A DNA stretch of 64,000 nucleotides from Humulus lupulus (Eukaryota; Streptophyta; Magnoliopsida; Rosales; Cannabaceae), in contig NC_084802.1 in assembly GCF_963169125.1 (NCBI RefSeq), forward strand, positions 22,661,107-22,725,106. The letters are read 5' to 3'. Below the pieces are notes generated by a model. It was not told the origin of the DNA. It searched no databases and saw only the letters and a program-made list of their open reading frames with translations. How positions within the stretch are numbered: the first letter of the stretch is position 1; every line of letters begins with the position of its first letter. Of the stretch, positions 1 through 11,682 are shown piece after piece. Made by a program: the position numbers and the translations under genes.

Positions 1-1549
1 TAACGAGATTGGACATGGACAAATTGAGTAAACTGTGCATAAATGCATTGAAACTCGAGCTTAAATCCAATAGAGGTGTTTGTACGAATAAACAAACATA
101 AAAGAAAACCTTTAATATAAGATGCTTGAAATATTTCGACCTACAAATGTAAAGCAAAAATATTAAAGTAAAAATTGAATGTAAAAATCAAGTGTATAAA
201 GGTTTTCGAGCAAAGAAAATCATATACATAAAATAGCCATTAAGCGAGCTATAAATTGTCTTTGCCCCAAGGCCTTAAATAATAAAAAAAAAAGGTTACA
301 AAAATATTAATGGGACGCAGCCCATGACCTCACTTCTATGAAGCAGGTGCATCCTCCACGACAGCATCAGACTTCTTCGCCACCTTATCTGCCTCCTCCT
401 CGGCGTCCTCCTCATCAAGTCGAGTTTGCCACCTCTCCAGGAACTCCTATTCGAAAGTGTCAAGAAAGCTAGTACCAAGGTCAGCATTGTTGGCCCATAT
501 TCGGTACATGGCCATATCAACCAGATAGTCCTTATTTTTCTTGAACTCCTCGAGAATGCGAGTGTAATGCCCCGAAATCCCTAATGCAGTTTAATGGCTC
601 GATTAGTAGGTCGGGAGGGCCGTAATTTATTTATTATGCCATTAAATGATTATATGCATGTTTACGTGAATTATATTAAAATATTATGTTAAATGCATGC
701 ATGTATGTCCATATTTCATTACAGGGATGTTTTAGTAATTTGGCCCGTTGAGGGCGTAATTGTATATTTGTATGCATGTCGGTGACATATTGTTGAGACC
801 ACATTATAATGTGGATTTGTTCGAGCTATTCGGAATGAGACGATCTTTGAGTGAAAATTAGCGGTTTAGTCATAACAGGATTAAGTTCGGGGCTCAGGGC
901 GAGTCTCGGGGTGATTTTAATGATTAGAGCGTTTCCGGGAATTAAAGGGTAACAGGATATGAATTATTGGTAATTGAGAATATCGAGAATAGCGGGAATT
1001 GGAGGGTGTTAATTATGATTGACGAAATAGGTGGAAAATGTCAATTTTGCCCTTGAGATTCTTTAGAAACCTTTATTTGACCTAGGGGTATTTTAGTCTT
1101 TTCACCCCTAGGATTGATTTAAGCCATGAAGGCTGTGGAAGTTTGAAGAAAAATAGAGCATAGAAAGCACCTTCTCCCGTACCTATTTTCTCTCATTTTC
1201 TTCTTGGATTTTTTGAGCTTAAGTTGAGGAATCAAGCTTGGGAAATAATTCTTGAGAGCTTGGGAATGTGTTTCACCATTGAAGAGCATCATAATCTGAG
1301 CTTGAGGTAAGATTCTATCCATTAAATTCCTGATTTGCTCTATTTTTGTTATGGAATTCAGTTGAGATTTCTAGGTTGGTTGATTGGTTTTGTTGGGAGT
1401 TTTTGGCTAGGGTTCTTGTGGTTGTGATGCTTAGGACTTGTGGGGATGTTTTTTGGGTTCATTTGGCACTTAATTTGATGTTTTGAAGCATTAGAATCAG
1501 GTTGGGAATGGAGAAGTCGATGGGAGAAGGTTCAGGGGCAAAACTGGTT

Positions 1550-1672
1550 GGGTGTAGCGCTATATCGCCCACAAGGGAGCGCTACAGCGCTACCCAGGGA
1601 TTGGTTTTGGGCATTTTGGTTCTGAGATGAGCGCTGGGGTGCTAGTGAGTAGTGCTGGGGCGCTACTCTATT
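1550..1672. repeat. Palindrome cassette of T1 (GCGCTA...GCGC type)
   Basis: AGCGCTATATCGC (1556-1568) and AGCGCTACAGCGCTA (1578-1592) are followed by GAGCGCTGG and GGGGCGCTACT near 1630-1665. The block sits between ordinary LTR sequence and the conserved stretch GCATTTTGGTT. The same slot in T2, T-frag and N2 is filled by other palindromes. Confidence 0.6.
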
Positions 1673-2696
1673 CCTTCATAATCTCGTTTTGAGTGTTTTT
1701 AGGGTTTTTGGCTCGGGGTTTCAATCCTTAAGGCCCGGGATCGAATCTACTCACCGTGTGGGTATGTTTCGGGGTCCCGAGAGTGGGGTTTGGGTTAAGA
1801 TCCTATTATTGTTAATTTTCATTAATGGAGGTTATAATTGGTTATGATTAGGTAACCGCTAAGGAATCAAAAGGTCGATCGTTCTTAGGGGTCGTTCTTG
1901 TTCTATTTCTCGCTTGAACCAGAGGTAAGAAAACTGCACCCTGTGTATATGACATGCATGGTTGTTGTTGAGGCATGTTGGTTATTAAATGTGGACATTG
2001 ATTGCATATCAAATGCTTAGCATATCTTGCTTACTTGTGTATGGCACTGACTATTCAGAATCGGCACTGGTCGCGTATTACTGACCTGGGAGTCAGGAAC
2101 GGCATAAGCATCATGAACGCAGAGCCGATAAAAGATTAGATCTAATCGATATCAGCGTTGAATGACTCTAGGAGAATTAATGCTAGACCGACCCAAGGTT
2201 GATGAAAATTATAAGCGCTTGACTAGTCTAAGACTAGTTACTCAGAGCCAAGGCCTAAGGCTTAGGTGACTGTTTTGTCACGTGGCTAGGGAGCGGAATC
2301 CCATGGTTGTGACTCTATGGTCATGCGGTAGGTTATGTTTGTGACTAGTTCATCAAACACCTCTCTTGATAAGCTAGTGAAAGGATCACTTATTTGTAAA
2401 GCCCAGGTGACCCTATCGTCACATGGCTAATGGGAATGGAACCTACCTTAGTGACTTTTACAACTTTCACTCCTCTATTTTGGACTGAAAGTCCTGAATG
2501 ATTATTATGATCATTGTTGATATTATATTCATGCAATATTGTGTTTTCTTGCTGGGCTTTGGCTCATGGGTGCTATGTGGTGCAGGTAAAGGGAAAGAAA
2601 ATCTCACCCAGCCTTGAGTGGAGAGCTTAGGTGGTGATGTGTCCATATGCGGCCGCTTGACCACCATGGCCAAGGAGTTCTCAGGGGAACTAGGGG

Positions 2697-5312
2697 TGTA
2701 ACACCCTCACTTATTTTAGTTAAAACCATATTTGAGGTGTTACGTTTTAAAACTATATCATAATTTATTACTGCAAAAGTCTGGACATTATTTTTTTTTA
2801 AACTTGAAAACTTATTTCACATTATTTACATTAAACATAAAGTGGGTCTCAAACATATTATACATAAGTATTAAATAACCCAATTTGTTTTCAAAACATA
2901 ACTTCACACTTTATTACAAACATCTCACTGATAACTGAAATAACTTACAAAAAGGTCGATATGTTCATATGTACAAATCAGGGTCAGGACCATGCTTCAG
3001 TTCTCCTCATGTCATTCACACATTTATTTCTCTACCTGCAACACAAGACAACTGTGAGCCTAAAGCTCAGTAAGCAAAGTAATGCATGCAATGCTAATGA
3101 TTACCCAATATCAATGGACATACACAACTTCTTTTTAAATTTTGGGCCCCTTAATATTGTGCACATTGTTTGAATTGGTCAATGCCTGCAGGGCTTGTTA
3201 CACATACAATATAAAATCCCATGGGTTCTCCTCCGGCTAGCCATCACCACAGTAGGGCACATTAAAAACCTTATTCCATCGTTGCCCCGTCGGGCTCAAG
3301 AGTTAAGGCGGCCACACACTGTGGTGTCAATACATATAACAATAACTCATATGGAGGAGAAATAAAAACGGAAACATGGCAAACAATATAATTGGTTCAC
3401 TAAAACCTAGCCCAAAGTATTGGGCAGCCACTATAAGCCTACTATAGGTCTCCGTTTACACTTATTAACACTTTCATTTGCCTTTTCAAAACAGTGGCAC
3501 TGAACTTAAACTTCTTATTACAACTTTCTTTTATGTTGCACAAAACTTGCAAAGGCATTATATAATTAATCATCATAATATCATGCATGGTCTTATATCA
3601 TATAATAATTTACCATATCACTATTATGCCATGCATACAAATTTATGATGAAGTGTCAATGTATGTTAATACCACTTACTCACAAAATATTCATATAATG
3701 CATACTTTCACATAACATGTAATTCTTGTGTTGCAGTTGAGTACTTTACTTACCTTTTGTCCAAAATATATTTCACCGTGTAACAAGTGATGTCTTAGGT
3801 ATTGATGTGCTTATCCTGACAATGGCATGGATTTCTCATTATAATGATGGCAGTAATACATTGAACTCTCATTTAAAAATACCCATAAAACTTCATATCA
3901 AATTTCATACCCAAAACATGCCTAAAACGCCTTAAACCACCTAGATCGAGCATTAGATTTATCTTAGACATTTGGGGAAATTTTGACAGAGTTTCCCCTT
4001 AATTTTAGCTATCCTCAAATATCAAAATCAACCAATAATAAACATCAGTTAACCTGCCATAACCATATATCCCAAATACCAACATGATTCATCATAAAGT
4101 TATCATATACCGATTTTGATAAAATTATTATCTCCTAGATCATCATCCAAATTAAATGAGTCTCCACATATATTCAAACATTTATAAACATATATACTCT
4201 CTTATAAACTCAATCAAATAACCAAAAATCAGCTTGTACTCCAAGAACCCCAAAAACCTCATAAAACACAAAATTTCACTTACCGAGCAACTTTTCGGCG
4301 AGAACAATCTCTTCAAACTTTTCTAAACCTCAAACCACTTGGAAACCACCAAGAAATATCTTAGAAAAGATAAAATACCATAGATAAGCTCTCAGAAAAA
4401 TTCAAAAACATGGTTTAACTTCCAAGTACAAGAACTTACCATAAAAAGGCTAGAACTAAGCTTAATCTACTTCTTTGGCTTTGCTTTCACTTGGATCTCC
4501 TTAGAATTTCTTCAAACCAGCCAAGAAATGGCTTTTGGTTTTCTTTTCTCTCTGTTTTTCAGAATAATGGTCGTGCAAAGTGATAAGGTTGATGAAAATT
4601 CCTTATTTTCAATGATTTAGCCTTATTGTATCAAAATTTGACACCTTTCATCTCATCATTTCACCTTTTGACTTATAAAAACCTTATCACTTCAATAATT
4701 TCGACTTAATCATCTTATAGGCCTATTATCCTTATGTGTAAAACACTCACACCAAACCTTAGGTCCATATGACTTCATACCCAATAGTTATGCTTACCTG
4801 ATCGAGTGTAGCGCACTTATGCTAAGCTCATTTTGACTTTGCATCAATACCATTGATTATGTATACCTCCCATCAAGAATTGATCTAATGGTTCTAAAAC
4901 CATTTTTACATCATCAATGAGACCTTAATCATACCTCGATTACATTTGGTAAATCCATAAATACTCAATTTTACACCGAAATACTAGTAATCGACATTGT
5001 ACTATTTTTCACTACTTAACCTATTTTGCCTTCTATATCTCACTTTCATCACTTAATTCCATGCCTTGTCCATATTTTTCATACTTTCTTATATCTTGAG
5101 CACATCAAACACCCATAAAAGACAACTCAAATGCCACAAGGTTAATAATATTGAGCATACATATAGACATCACATACACAACTTTTATACTTATACATGA
5201 AAACACTTATAAGAATATGCATATGCTCAAATTATACATATTGTATGATATGTAATGCAATGCAATCATGCGATTATTGGCTATATTATATCAAAATATT
5301 GTGGGTGCTACA
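2697..5312 (-). mobile_element. N1: solo LTR nested in T1
   Basis: It starts TGTAACACCC, ends GGGTGCTACA, and is flanked by a perfect 5-bp duplication AGGGG (2692-2696 and 5313-5317). Length 2616 bp. On the minus strand it contains the family-typical segment GAGCTTTAGGCTCACAG (near 3050-3070) and splice-donor-like GGTAAG sites, so it lies opposite to T1. It has no gag or pol and no primer-binding site. It belongs to the same broad LTR type as T1 but to a diverged subfamily without a visible GC-rich palindrome cassette. Confidence 0.8.
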
Positions 5313-6756
5313 AGGGGGTTTACCCTATTTTTGCAGCTTAGATCGGTGGGTTGTAAATTTAAACTGTAGTGACCATTTTGAGTTGTAAACAACTTGTAAA
5401 TGTTTTGATGGGCCCATGAATAGTTTTATGTTTTAAATAAAATATATCATTTCCTTTTAAATGGTTTTCCACCTTAATCTGTTAATAACACCTAGAAGCA
5501 CGTTTTTAACCAAAGAACTTAGGTAGCGAGTTAAATTCACGGTTCAACGTTCACCGTAACGGCCTTGGGGTAACCAGGGCGTTACAACGATCTTTCTCAC
5601 CCTCGATTATATTAAAGGTGGCTTTCTTCTTCTCCTCGAGCTTGGAATTCAGCTCTTCAAGCTCCTTGATTCTAGAGTCCCTCTCCTTGATCACAGAATC
5701 TTTAGCCTCCAGCTTTGACTCAAGCTCAGACTTTGTGGCCTTAAGCTCGTCTGTGAGCTTAACCTAGATGTTCTTCGACTCCTGAGCATAGGACATGCTC
5801 GAGTGGACTTCATTGTTCAGCTTGTAGTTAAGCTGAGCAAACGCAGCAAATGCATGTACATAAACAAAATGGGTTAGAACACATACATAATAAACTCGAA
5901 TAGGCAGCATGACAGAGTTAAAAGAATTACAGAAGAGATGAGCTCGCTACCTTTGTCATAAAGGGTGTTGGTGTCTCGGAAGGAGGTTAAGAATTTCCAT
6001 TGAGGGGTGCCAAGATTGCTAAAACTCTGTCCAACCCGGGACAGTACATCCGAGCCCAGAGTGGCTCCGTGTGTCCCCGCGGCGTTGTCAATCACATACT
6101 CAGGGGAATGGGTCGAAATCGACAACAAGCGTTCCCGAGTGGGAACCAGCTTTTTTGGGGTCGGAGCAATCTTTTGAAAAGTTTGAATGGCAAGAGGAGG
6201 CAGGGGGTGTGAGACCTTGGCAGATACCCTGACCTCGGGGTCTGCAGCAGCAGCTTAGCTCTGGTCTTGGGAGTCATCTTAGAAGGGTGTCCCGCTCTCC
6301 GCGACGCCCTCGGACGCTTGCTCTGTTTAGCTCCCGAGCGGCGACTGAGCACGTTATCGAGATCGGACTCCATGTCGCCTGCATATGCACAAGTTACACA
6401 TTAGTTAACGAGCTTAAACTACAAAAAGAAACAATGCTAAAGTCAAAAGAAACCTAACTGGTACTCTCCCCCGAGCTTGTGCTCGGCGACCAAGTAATCC
6501 CCTTATCTTCAGAGGATGTTGGGGGAGTCTTTTCCCTATATGTGGGGGATAGCCTCGAAAGATCTCTATAATCATTTGTCCCATATTGTACTGCGATCAC
6601 ATTCCAAACTTTGTTTAAACTATACATAGTTTGGAATATTCCTAACCAACTATCGAACCTATGAACCCTCTCATCTATCCAAGACCAAACATGAAAATTA
6701 TCCCTGGAATCTAGGAATAGGATCAGGGTATCAGGCTTATGCTTTAGCAGAGAGGG

Positions 6757-8631
6757 TGTAATGACCCAACTACTCTAGACTTTGGACCATTAATGAAAAC
6801 TACACATAGACCCTATTCCTTAACAAAACTTACAAGTGAAAAGATCATAACTTTATTAAAACTTGTAAAAGCAAATGTTAAACTTACATAAAATCTCAAG
6901 TAGGATATGGGATCCCATTGTTTTAAAAACAAAACATAACATAATGGTAATTAAAAAGAGATTACATAAATAAGTGCAGAAAAATACACATAAAACCATA
7001 AGTAAAGACTTCATCCTTGAATCGAAACTCTCGGCTCTTTGAATCCATTCCGCCTCAATACACATTCCCCAAGCTTCCAAGAACCTTTCCCGCCACTAAG
7101 TTATTTTCATGCACATATAAACATAAAAGGAGTGAGCCTGATGCCCAACAAGGAAAATCTAACACATAGACCATATACATAAATTTCATAAAGAAACATA
7201 AAACATATCATAACACTTATGTCACATGCATACTATAATGGCCATTATTACTTGGGGTCCCATAAACTAAACAAGTCATATGCCCATAATCTATTTGGGG
7301 CTTGTTAGTTGTATAGGTCATATGCCCAAGTCTACAAACATACTTAACATAGCATTTTACATAACATAAGATCATAAGATAACATATAAAATCATATAAC
7401 ACATAAATCCTATCCTATTTTCCTTACCAAAATTACCGGGATATGAGAACAGGTTTGGGACCTTGGAACACTCCTAAAAACCATTTATAACAGGGTAAGT
7501 ATATTGAAGAAAAGGGATGGAAGTGATGAAGGAACTATACCATCAAAATACACTTACCAAGAATCTTATGCTCAAGAACTTAGATTTCCTAACCAAGAAT
7601 AAAGAATAAGGTTAGAATGCTGAGTAGAAGACTATGAGAACTTAAAGAAAATAATACCAATTGAACTAGAGTTTGGAAATACCTTGAAGACTTATATGAC
7701 CAATCTAAACCTTGAACTGAAATGTGAATAAACCTTACTTCCCAAGTGTTTGGTAAGCTTATAGTGATCAAGCTTATAATTCCCAACCCAAGTGTTTACA
7801 CTCTCACACTAACCTAGCAATTTGCAGCCTCTGAACTTAGCTTAATAGATGAATCAATGATTGGGTACTAGGTCCTATTTATAGAGTTTAGGAATGAAAA
7901 GATCTTCCTTTAACTTGAATAAAAATAATAGCTTTTTAAATGAAAATCATTTGAATTATCGTTCAGCAGAGGCTGAAGACTCGTTCAGAAAGATGCTGGA
8001 CTTATCAAGAGGTTAAGGATTTGAATGAGAACGTTTTTGAAAACTTTCAAAAACACACTGAAGGAGGCGATATATTGCCCCCTATAGGCGATATATCGCC
8101 TGGGCCATTATGCCCGAGGCAATCGTGAAACGTTTTGTGTTTTTCGTATCTTCGTACTGCGATATATCGCCCCCTATAGCTGCGATATATTGGCATACAC
8201 TGAATATTTAAACACGAAATTACACATTTTTAGCTTAATTTGAATTGAGTAAACAGCCTTGACTAAGCCCTCTAACGTTTTCAAAGCTGCTAACTGACCC
8301 TAGGGTATTCAAATTTTAACCTTAATAAATTTATTCCTCAAAATACTTAATCATTATTAAACCTATACATGACATGTGCTATTATCTTATTGGGTCTTAT
8401 CTAAACCTTATAATATAGTAAATATTACCCTCAATATCAGTCATATTAATCAAACCTTAGGTTAAAATTAATATTCTTAAACTATAGGTTAAACTTAGAA
8501 AATCTACAAGTACTACTATGAGTGTCCAAATAAATCCCGGTCTGAACCAAAAATCCACAGTCATAAAGATAATACTACTATTACTATTATACTACTATCT
8601 AACTAGCTAAGTAAAGTTCTTGGACTCTACA
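6757..8631 (-). mobile_element. N2: solo LTR inserted in the linker exon of D's antisense gene
   Basis: It is bounded by TGTAATGACCC and GGACTCTACA, with a perfect 5-bp duplication GAGGG (6752-6756 and 8632-8636). Length 1875 bp. On the minus strand a TATA box (TATAAATAG, near 7875) and the terminal order TGTAGAGTCC...GGGTCATTACA show reverse orientation. It contains no coding region. A distinctive set of GCGATATATCGC palindromes lies at 8066-8194. Confidence 0.85.
8066..8194. repeat. Palindrome cassette of N2 (GCGATATATCGC type)
   Basis: Four copies of one core occur within 130 bp: GGCGATATATTGCC (8066-8079), the perfect palindrome GGCGATATATCGCC (8087-8100), GCGATATATCGC (8159-8170) and GCGATATATTGGC (8182-8194). 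Some are joined by CCCCTATAG spacers. Nothing like it occurs elsewhere in the window. Confidence 0.75.
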
Positions 8632-9947
8632 GAGGGGGACCATATAGCCAAGCTAGGAATGATTTTACCTCCACCGCTCGAGCTTGAAGCCTCGTTTTGT
8701 GCTTCATTTCCTAAGCACGGGCATTCATGATGGCGAGCCACTGGGGAGCGGGCCCGTGAGCTCGATCACCTCTTTCTTGGAGGAAGCTTCTCAGTGGGAA
8801 GAGGCACATGCTCCAACTTCAGGTATTTGTGAAAAGCGACATCGTCTGTCGACTGATCTTGCTCCAGGAGACCACAGGCACAAAGTTTTTCTTCATGAAG
8901 GAGATAGGACAGGGAGCGCCTACCACACGGCCGCTGAAGCAGAGCCTTCTTATGCTCCACCATTGAGTCTGAGGGTGTGGGATAGTGATAATTGGCTGAA
9001 GAAATGGATACATGTCATTAGTTAGAGCCTGATCATGAATCGAGAGAGAAAGAAATGAGTATGTGTACTTACGAATTCATTGGAACGAATAGAATTTTGA
9101 AGGAGCAAGGTCGTCTGTCCAAAAGAAGGCCAGTTTGAAATTCAGAGGATGGTTCGGCATATCCTCGAAGATATTCTTCTCCTTTGGGTAGCTCGACAGG
9201 TAGTAGAAGCCATCCCCTCCTCAAGCTCGAGAGGGGTTGCTTTTTAGGCAAAAAATATATAAAATCTCTTTGGTGAGGTTCCTTCCCACTTTAGCTCGTG
9301 GCATAGTGACCTGAGGGCAGACAAAACCCTATATGAATTGGTCTGAAGTTGGAAGGGTGCGAGCCCGACAAAGTCCAGAAAATCCTTAAAAAAATGATTT
9401 CTGGGGTAGAAGGGCCCCTGCCTTCATGTGCTTGCGGCTCCAGGCTGCAAGCTTGATCTTACTATCAGGGTTGCCATCAACCGGGGCGTAGCAGCTCCAC
9501 TCATTTGGAGTCGCAGGCCAACACATCAGTGTGCCAGAGAGTCTCAAGCCATGGCAAGCCAGGATCTAAAAAATTTGGCTCGTCAAAGTAACCGAGCTCC
9601 TGTAATGTTCTTCCTCGAAAAAACCCTCTTGCATGGTCGGAAGTGATGCCGCTCGTGAAGTAGAAAGCAAGTACACCAGGCTCGAAAGCAATGGTGACTT
9701 TGAGTTTGGGATCGAGAGGGATAGGTCTGAGCTTGGGGTACGAATTTGGATAAATAACGACCCGAATTTCCTCGACCTCGTCAATCTGACGTCGAAAATG
9801 GGCTCGTATATCCTCTAGTTCGCACCTCACGCGATGCTCGCGTATCAGTCACTGGTTCCAGGTGAAGGAAGATTTTGGACTGAGAGTTGAGGGAGAATAT
9901 GGGATTGTGAGCACTGACCCCCACCGATTCTTAGAGTTCTGTGACAT

Positions 9948-10964
9948 CTAGCAAGAAAGAAAAGGGTGAGAGCCAGGCATACAAGAAATCAGAGTATAGT
10001 TTTGGGAGATTCGAGCTCGAAGGCTCGAGATCATGGAGTAAGCTCGATCGAGACTGAGGTCTCGAAAGGACAGATTGAATTCGAGGAAGAACGCCGAACT
10101 ATTGTAAAGTTCGGGCTCCGAGCATGTACTTGACACAAGAGTAGGAAAGTGTGGGTTCATTTTAAGAATCCTGGATTTTCAGGGGAAAAGTTGACAATTA
10201 CCCAAAAATGTGATAATTTTGGGATTTGTGCAATTAAAAACCCCAATTTAGAACCCCATTTTTTGGCTTACACGATACACTGCACGTAGTCTGAAAAACC
10301 CTACATTTGCATTTTTTGCACTAAATCTGGGTTTGAGAACTGGGATTTCAAAAATTTTGAATCAAAAGTTTGTGTAAATATCAGATAAACCACTTTGCAA
10401 AAGCAAGAAATAGAAACTAGTAAACACATTCATACAGCATAAAAACACGTAAATAACAGAGCAAGGGTGAAGAATGGGAACTTACACACAAATGTCTGCG
10501 GGTACAGAGAAATAGCCGACTGGAATGTTGGTAACATGAAGGACTTCACCAAATCGAATATGTTGGAGGTAGATTGTTTCTGTGGTTTGGAGAACATGCA
10601 ATGAAAATTTGATGTAAAGAAATGAGGCTCTGTTTCTGGTGCGAGCTTTTTTCTATGAAGAGTGTAAAATTAAAATGAGGAAGACGAAGTGGGCATATTT
10701 ATAGACCCCAGGGGATGTCAAGGGTCGAACTAATCTAGAACATTGGCTGGATTTGGTATCTGATCGAACGGTCGAGTGCAAACGTGGCGATGGCGGCAAA
10801 AAGCTGGCAGGCGAATGGACGTGGGTGTGGTGAAAAAGTACTCAGTACTTTGATTGAGCAATCCGCGACTGACGCGTGTCCACACTCAAGTGTAGTAGAT
10901 GGCTCAGTTTTCGAAAGAGGCAGTTCAAAATTTTCCTTCTCATAGGATTCAAACTGATACTTTT
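9948..10964 (-). promoter_or_regulatory. Leader and promoter region of D's antisense gene
   Basis: On the minus strand this segment runs from the edge of the 3' LTR to the start codon. A clear TATA box, TATAAATA, is at 10696-10703 in the context GGTCTATAAATATGCC. A pyrimidine-rich transcript-leader-like stretch follows. The leader ends with an intron acceptor immediately before the ATG at 9947. The equivalent region of element B (26989-27990) aligns over much of its length, so the region is part of the element rather than captured flank. Promoter activity is inferred. Confidence 0.6.
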
Positions 10965-10976
10965 GAGGGGGCAAAA
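10965..10976 (+). other. Polypurine tract of element D
   Basis: GAGGGGGCAAAA lies directly before the TGTTACACCC start of the 3' LTR, where plus-strand DNA synthesis would be primed. Element E has the comparable TGGGGGGCAAA before its 3' LTR. Confidence 0.75.
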
Positions 10977-11682
10977 TGTTACACCCAGATTTTGAGAATA
11001 GGAATTTTGATCTCGAAACTCAGGCTCGTAAAGTGTAAGCTCGAGACTAGAACAGTCATCATGTGATCAGCAAGACAGAGACAGTCTCACTAAGCAGTAA
11101 GTGACAACGTCGAATTGGTGAGCTCGGGAACTACGTTGTCTCAGAGGTGTTCCGAGGTTATAAGTTAAGCTCGCAACTCGCAATGGCAATGGTTCAACAC
11201 TTGTATACATTTCTTGATTTACTTCCTGCCCTCAGACAAGACGATTTGAGCTTGAGTATTATAAGCTCGAAAAGGATGGTCTCGTCATCATCACTTGTTG
11301 GGAACATAGGTGAACCAAGGTGACGAGCTCGCAATATGTAAACGGTCTCGAAGGCGTATGAATCTAGCGTCCAAGCTCGTCAGCTGTGTGTGAACGTGTT
11401 TATTATTGTAAAATCCCTATGTTTAAGGGATTTTATGTAATTTGTTATTAAATCCCAAATATCATGGGATATATACGCGTACGTGATAACTGTATGCATT
11501 TAATGGCATTATTTTAATTGATTTGAAGAATAACTCTCCGAAATCTATGGGAAGAGATTCGATAAACACCTCTATAAATAGAGTGAGACAATTCATTTGT
11601 AAGGGACGGAGAAATTGATATTGGGAAAACTCTGTGCAATTGCTTCCAGAAAGCTATCAGAGAATTCCAAGAAGTTAATAAC

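Larger units (their letters stand above)
563..5586 (+). mobile_element. T1: solo LTR of the chromovirus-like family, inserted in the antisense gene of D
   Basis: It begins TGTAATGCCCC and ends GGGCGTTACA, near-perfect inverted ends. Both flanks are contiguous coiled-coil sequence of D's antisense gene, so the boundaries are firm. The flanking 5-mers GCGAG and ACGAT match imperfectly, as an old target duplication would. Excluding the nested N1 (2697-5312) it is about 2.4 kb. It shares with T2 and T-frag the internal block GGCTCATGGGTGCT...GTGCAGGTAAAG (about 2555-2590) and a palindrome cassette at 1550-1672. There is no primer-binding site, gag or second LTR, so it is a solo LTR. Small ORFs in it are not believable genes. 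Confidence 0.8.
296..9947 (-). pseudogene. Antisense gene of element D (Transposase_28-like plus coiled coil), broken
   Basis: The start ATG is at 9945-9947, directly after a splice acceptor (TTCTTGCTAG), and opens MSQNSKNRWGSVL, nearly identical to the element B copy. The stop is at 296-298. In order, the pieces are: an N-terminal region like the 'putative gypsy type transposon' domain (8632-9947), a conserved intron whose acceptor precedes CCAATTATCA, a linker exon (about 6480-6756), a basic exon (SGAKQSKRPR, about 5874-6373), and a Lys/Glu-rich coiled-coil exon (5587-5840 and 296-562). N2 splits the linker exon and T1 splits the coiled coil. CGA-to-TGA and other stops also break the frame. 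The family has no proven function. Proteins of this type are known as extra ORFs between pol and the 3' LTR of plant Tat elements. Confidence 0.75.

Noticed and set aside
2697..5312. T1 read as a two-LTR element with this segment as its internal region
   Set aside because: The segment has its own TGTAA/TACA ends and a perfect AGGGG duplication, and no primer site or gag follows the left part of T1.
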